DNA of 64,000 nucleotides. Source: Sphingobacterium haloxyli. GTDB lineage: Bacteria > Bacteroidota > Bacteroidia > Sphingobacteriales > Sphingobacteriaceae. The stretch's first letter is position 1; each line of letters starts with the position of its first letter. Below the pieces are notes generated by a model. That model had not been told where the DNA came from. It did not search any database and worked only from the letters and a program-made list of their open reading frames with translations. Location of the stretch: NCBI RefSeq assembly GCF_002980525.1, contig NZ_PVBQ01000005.1, positions 291,641 to 355,640 on the forward strand, in the 5' to 3' direction. The translations under genes were made by a program, and so were the position numbers. Below, in pieces: positions 62,049-64,000 of the stretch.

Positions 62049-63869
62049 ATGGATAGAAATACCCTCATTGGATTAGTGCTAATTTTCGGAATCCTAGCAG
62101 GCTCTTTTTATTTGATGAAACCTACTGAGCAGGAACTTAAACAAGAACAGCGGCTTCAGGATTCGTTAAAAAGGGTAAGAGAAGGTCTCCCTCCTGCAGC
62201 AGACACATCAAGCGCTGCTCTTCAAACAAAAATAGACACCGCTGAACTTTCAAATAAACCTTTCGGTCGTGCCCAACTAGGTGAAGAGCAAGTCGTCACA
62301 CTGGAAAACGAGTTACTTATCGCCAAAATAAGTTCCAAAGGTGGACAAGTCAAATCCGTTCAGTTAAAGGACGAAACAAATTACGACGGCAAACCGCTCA
62401 TGATTATTGACGAGGGGCAGAACCAATTCGGCTTTGTTTTCAAAGCCAATGGCGAAAATGTCAGCACCAGTAATTTGAATTTTACGCCGCAAAGTGGTGA
62501 TATTTCAGTTACTGGCGAATCCACGCAATCGATAGGCTTTAGATTAAAGTACAGTGAAACCCAATATTTAGAATATACTTATACAATTAAGGGTAATGAC
62601 TATAATATAGGTCTTGATGTCAAAGCTGTAGGCATCCAAAATCTCATGGACATTAAAACTAATTCTATCGGGTTAAACTGGGAAACCACCTTATTGCGAA
62701 AGGAACGGAACGCAAAATCCGAACGTGAGCGGTCAACGATATTCTATAAAGAACTAGCCGGCGACGTAGACAATCTTTCCGAAACAAGTGATGACAAAGA
62801 AAACCTTGAAAACAAGTTAAGTTGGATTGCGTTCAAACAGCATTTCTTTTCTACCGCAATAACATCAAATCAACCGCTGAACAACACGGAACTAAGTGTC
62901 TCCTTCGATTCAAACGATCGTGTTATAAAACATTATAAAGCGGTTGCTGATTTGGAATTCTCTGCCCAAAAAGACAATCATTATACCTTCGATTTCTTTT
63001 TCGGACCGAACCAATATAAGGTACTAAAAGCCCATGGGGATGATTTCGAAAAAATCATCAAAATGGGTTGGGGACCTATGGGCTGGATAAATAAGTTTAT
63101 CACTGTTCCTATTTTTGATGTGCTCGACGGTCTACATTTAGGCTACGGTATGATCATCTTAATATTAACACTTATCCTAAAGGGCGTATTATTTCCATTG
63201 ACCTACAAATCATACAAGTCTATGGCGAAAATGCGCGTATTGAAGCCACAGATTGACGAAATTAAGGAAAAAGTAGGTGAAGACAATCCCATGTTACTTC
63301 AACAGGAGACTATGAAATTGTATAAGCAAGCTGGTGTAAATCCTTTAGGTGGATGTCTGCCGCTCTTATTGCAGATGCCTTTTACACTTGCTTTCTTCTT
63401 TTTCTTCCCCAACTTATTTGAGCTACGAGGTGAGAGTTTCCTTTGGGTAAAGGACTTGTCTACGTATGATTCGCCAATCACTTTCGCTCCAATTTTCGGG
63501 ATCGGACATATCTCATTTATGTGTGTGCTCATGACGTTGACAACGTTATTGACCACGTGGTATAACAATGCGACATCGGGAGCTGCAGCCAACAACCAAA
63601 TGAAATACATCGGATACTTTATGCCGTTGATATTTTTCTTCGTGCTAAACAGCTTTCCTGCCGGGTTAAACTACTACTATTTCTTGTCAGCAGTTTTTAC
63701 ATTCCTCACACAGTTTATTATTCGTCAGTTCATCGACGATGATAAAATTTTAGCAAAAATTGAGGAACATAAGAAAAATCCAAAAGCGGCAAAAAAGTCA
63801 TCTTTTCAACAAAAAATGGAGGAAATGATGCGCCAACAACAGGCCCAACAAAAGAACAAAAAGAAATAA
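62049..63869 (+). CDS. yidC: Membrane protein insertase YidC
   Basis: 606 residues. An N-terminal membrane helix (LIGLVLIFGILAGSFYLM), a large periplasmic beta-domain (about 80-340) and the C-terminal insertase core (about 355-570) with the conserved ILTLILKGVLFPLTYKSY hairpin, GGCLPLLLQMPFTLAFFFFF and the final LPLIFFFVLNSFPAGLNYYY. The end is rich in Lys and Gln. It inserts membrane proteins alone or with SecYEG. It follows pyrG by 42 bases, and a terminator follows it. Confidence 0.97.
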   Translation: MDRNTLIGLVLIFGILAGSFYLMKPTEQELKQEQRLQDSLKRVREGLPPAADTSSAALQTKIDTAELSNKPFGRAQLGEEQVVTLENELLIAKISSKGGQVKSVQLKDETNYDGKPLMIIDEGQNQFGFVFKANGENVSTSNLNFTPQSGDISVTGESTQSIGFRLKYSETQYLEYTYTIKGNDYNIGLDVKAVGIQNLMDIKTNSIGLNWETTLLRKERNAKSERERSTIFYKELAGDVDNLSETSDDKENLENKLSWIAFKQHFFSTAITSNQPLNNTELSVSFDSNDRVIKHYKAVADLEFSAQKDNHYTFDFFFGPNQYKVLKAHGDDFEKIIKMGWGPMGWINKFITVPIFDVLDGLHLGYGMIILILTLILKGVLFPLTYKSYKSMAKMRVLKPQIDEIKEKVGEDNPMLLQQETMKLYKQAGVNPLGGCLPLLLQMPFTLAFFFFFPNLFELRGESFLWVKDLSTYDSPITFAPIFGIGHISFMCVLMTLTTLLTTWYNNATSGAAANNQMKYIGYFMPLIFFFVLNSFPAGLNYYYFLSAVFTFLTQFIIRQFIDDDKILAKIEEHKKNPKAAKKSSFQQKMEEMMRQQQAQQKNKKK

Positions 63870-63876
63870 AAATGAG

Positions 63877-63908
63877 GCCGTCTCAAAAATAACTGAGGCG
63901 GCTTTTTC
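63877..63908 (+). terminator. Terminator of pyrG-yidC
   Basis: GCCGTCTCA (63877-63885) pairs with TGAGGCGGC (63894-63902), one U-G pair, then five T. The G-U pair makes it favour the plus strand. The remaining 90 bases to the window end show no supported gene. Confidence 0.75.
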
Positions 63909-64000
63909 ATTTTTGGAGGTTTCCCAATATTTTTATCGAAGGTTTTCTGTTTTTCTGATTCTGTAATGGTTTTGGGAAGACCGGAAGGCATGTTCTGTTT

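Noticed and set aside
63870..64000. End of an insertion sequence or transposase C-terminus after yidC
   Set aside because: The inverted repeat pairs well only as plus-strand RNA with a U-G pair and a T-run, which fits a terminator; the minus-strand frames show no transposase motif.
1..64000. CRISPR array, prophage, restriction or toxin-antitoxin system
   Set aside because: No regular spacer-repeat array, no phage or restriction gene motifs, and no toxin-antitoxin pair were seen anywhere in the window.

Overview
The window is a stretch of Bacteroidota chromosome, most likely from the family Sphingobacteriaceae. The evidence is threefold. Most promoters match the Bacteroidota -33/-7 type (TTTG, then TAnnTTTG). 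Most start codons lack a Shine-Dalgarno sequence. The gene content is typical of the group: TonB-dependent receptors with a carboxypeptidase-like N-terminal domain, DUF4292, DUF2723, HU-CCDC81/SPOR, DUF1080, and a fused thrA followed by thrB and thrC. It looks like core chromosome. I found no complete insertion sequence, prophage, CRISPR array, rRNA operon or plasmid gene.

Layout. 1-4.3 kb: a truncated NarL-type sensor kinase and its regulator, then tatD and a type I asparaginase. 4.3-8.2 kb: an OmpR-type two-component pair followed by a three-gene envelope/stress operon, with a striking array of direct repeats between them. 8.3-17.2 kb: ribBA, an LptF/G permease, tRNA-Met, a DUF72 protein, a calcineurin-like phosphoesterase, and haem genes hemJ and hemE. 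17.2-25.4 kb: a second OmpR-type pair, yjjG, a DUF1080 protein, a large TonB-dependent receptor, clpS, a KAS III enzyme and a fatty-acid hydroxylase. 25.5-31.7 kb: an rlmI-like methyltransferase, then the thrA-thrB-thrC operon preceded by a complete leader-peptide attenuator.

32-38.7 kb is a cell-wall block: NlpC/P60 hydrolase, phosphoribosyltransferase, MltD-like transglycosylase, TatA, an EnvC-like amidase activator, DUF4292 lipoprotein and a TPR protein. 38.9-41.7 kb carries tsf and the rplM-rpsI-rpsB operon. 41.8-45.4 kb holds an SGNH hydrolase, an AI-2E-type permease and folC. 45.4-53.5 kb is an envelope module: a 1009-residue TPR protein, a plug-less beta-barrel, HU-CCDC81/SPOR, ExbB, ExbD and a TonB-like protein. 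53.7-58.3 kb has pyrB, pyrR and a DUF2723 protein. The rest carries tRNA-Gln, tRNA-Pro, rplS, pyrG and yidC.

The strongest new observations are regulatory. (1) A 22-codon Ile/Thr-rich leader ORF lies before thrA, with mutually exclusive antiterminator and terminator helices: a ThrL-like attenuator in a Bacteroidota genome. (2) Six half-sites (ATTAAAA) sit in three pairs with exact 11-bp spacing and a 30-31-bp pair period, directly upstream of the promoter next to an OmpR-type regulator. (3) Several -7 boxes end 4-5 nt from the start codon, which predicts leaderless mRNAs. (4) Structured non-coding regions lie at 23.0-23.3 kb and in front of rplS.
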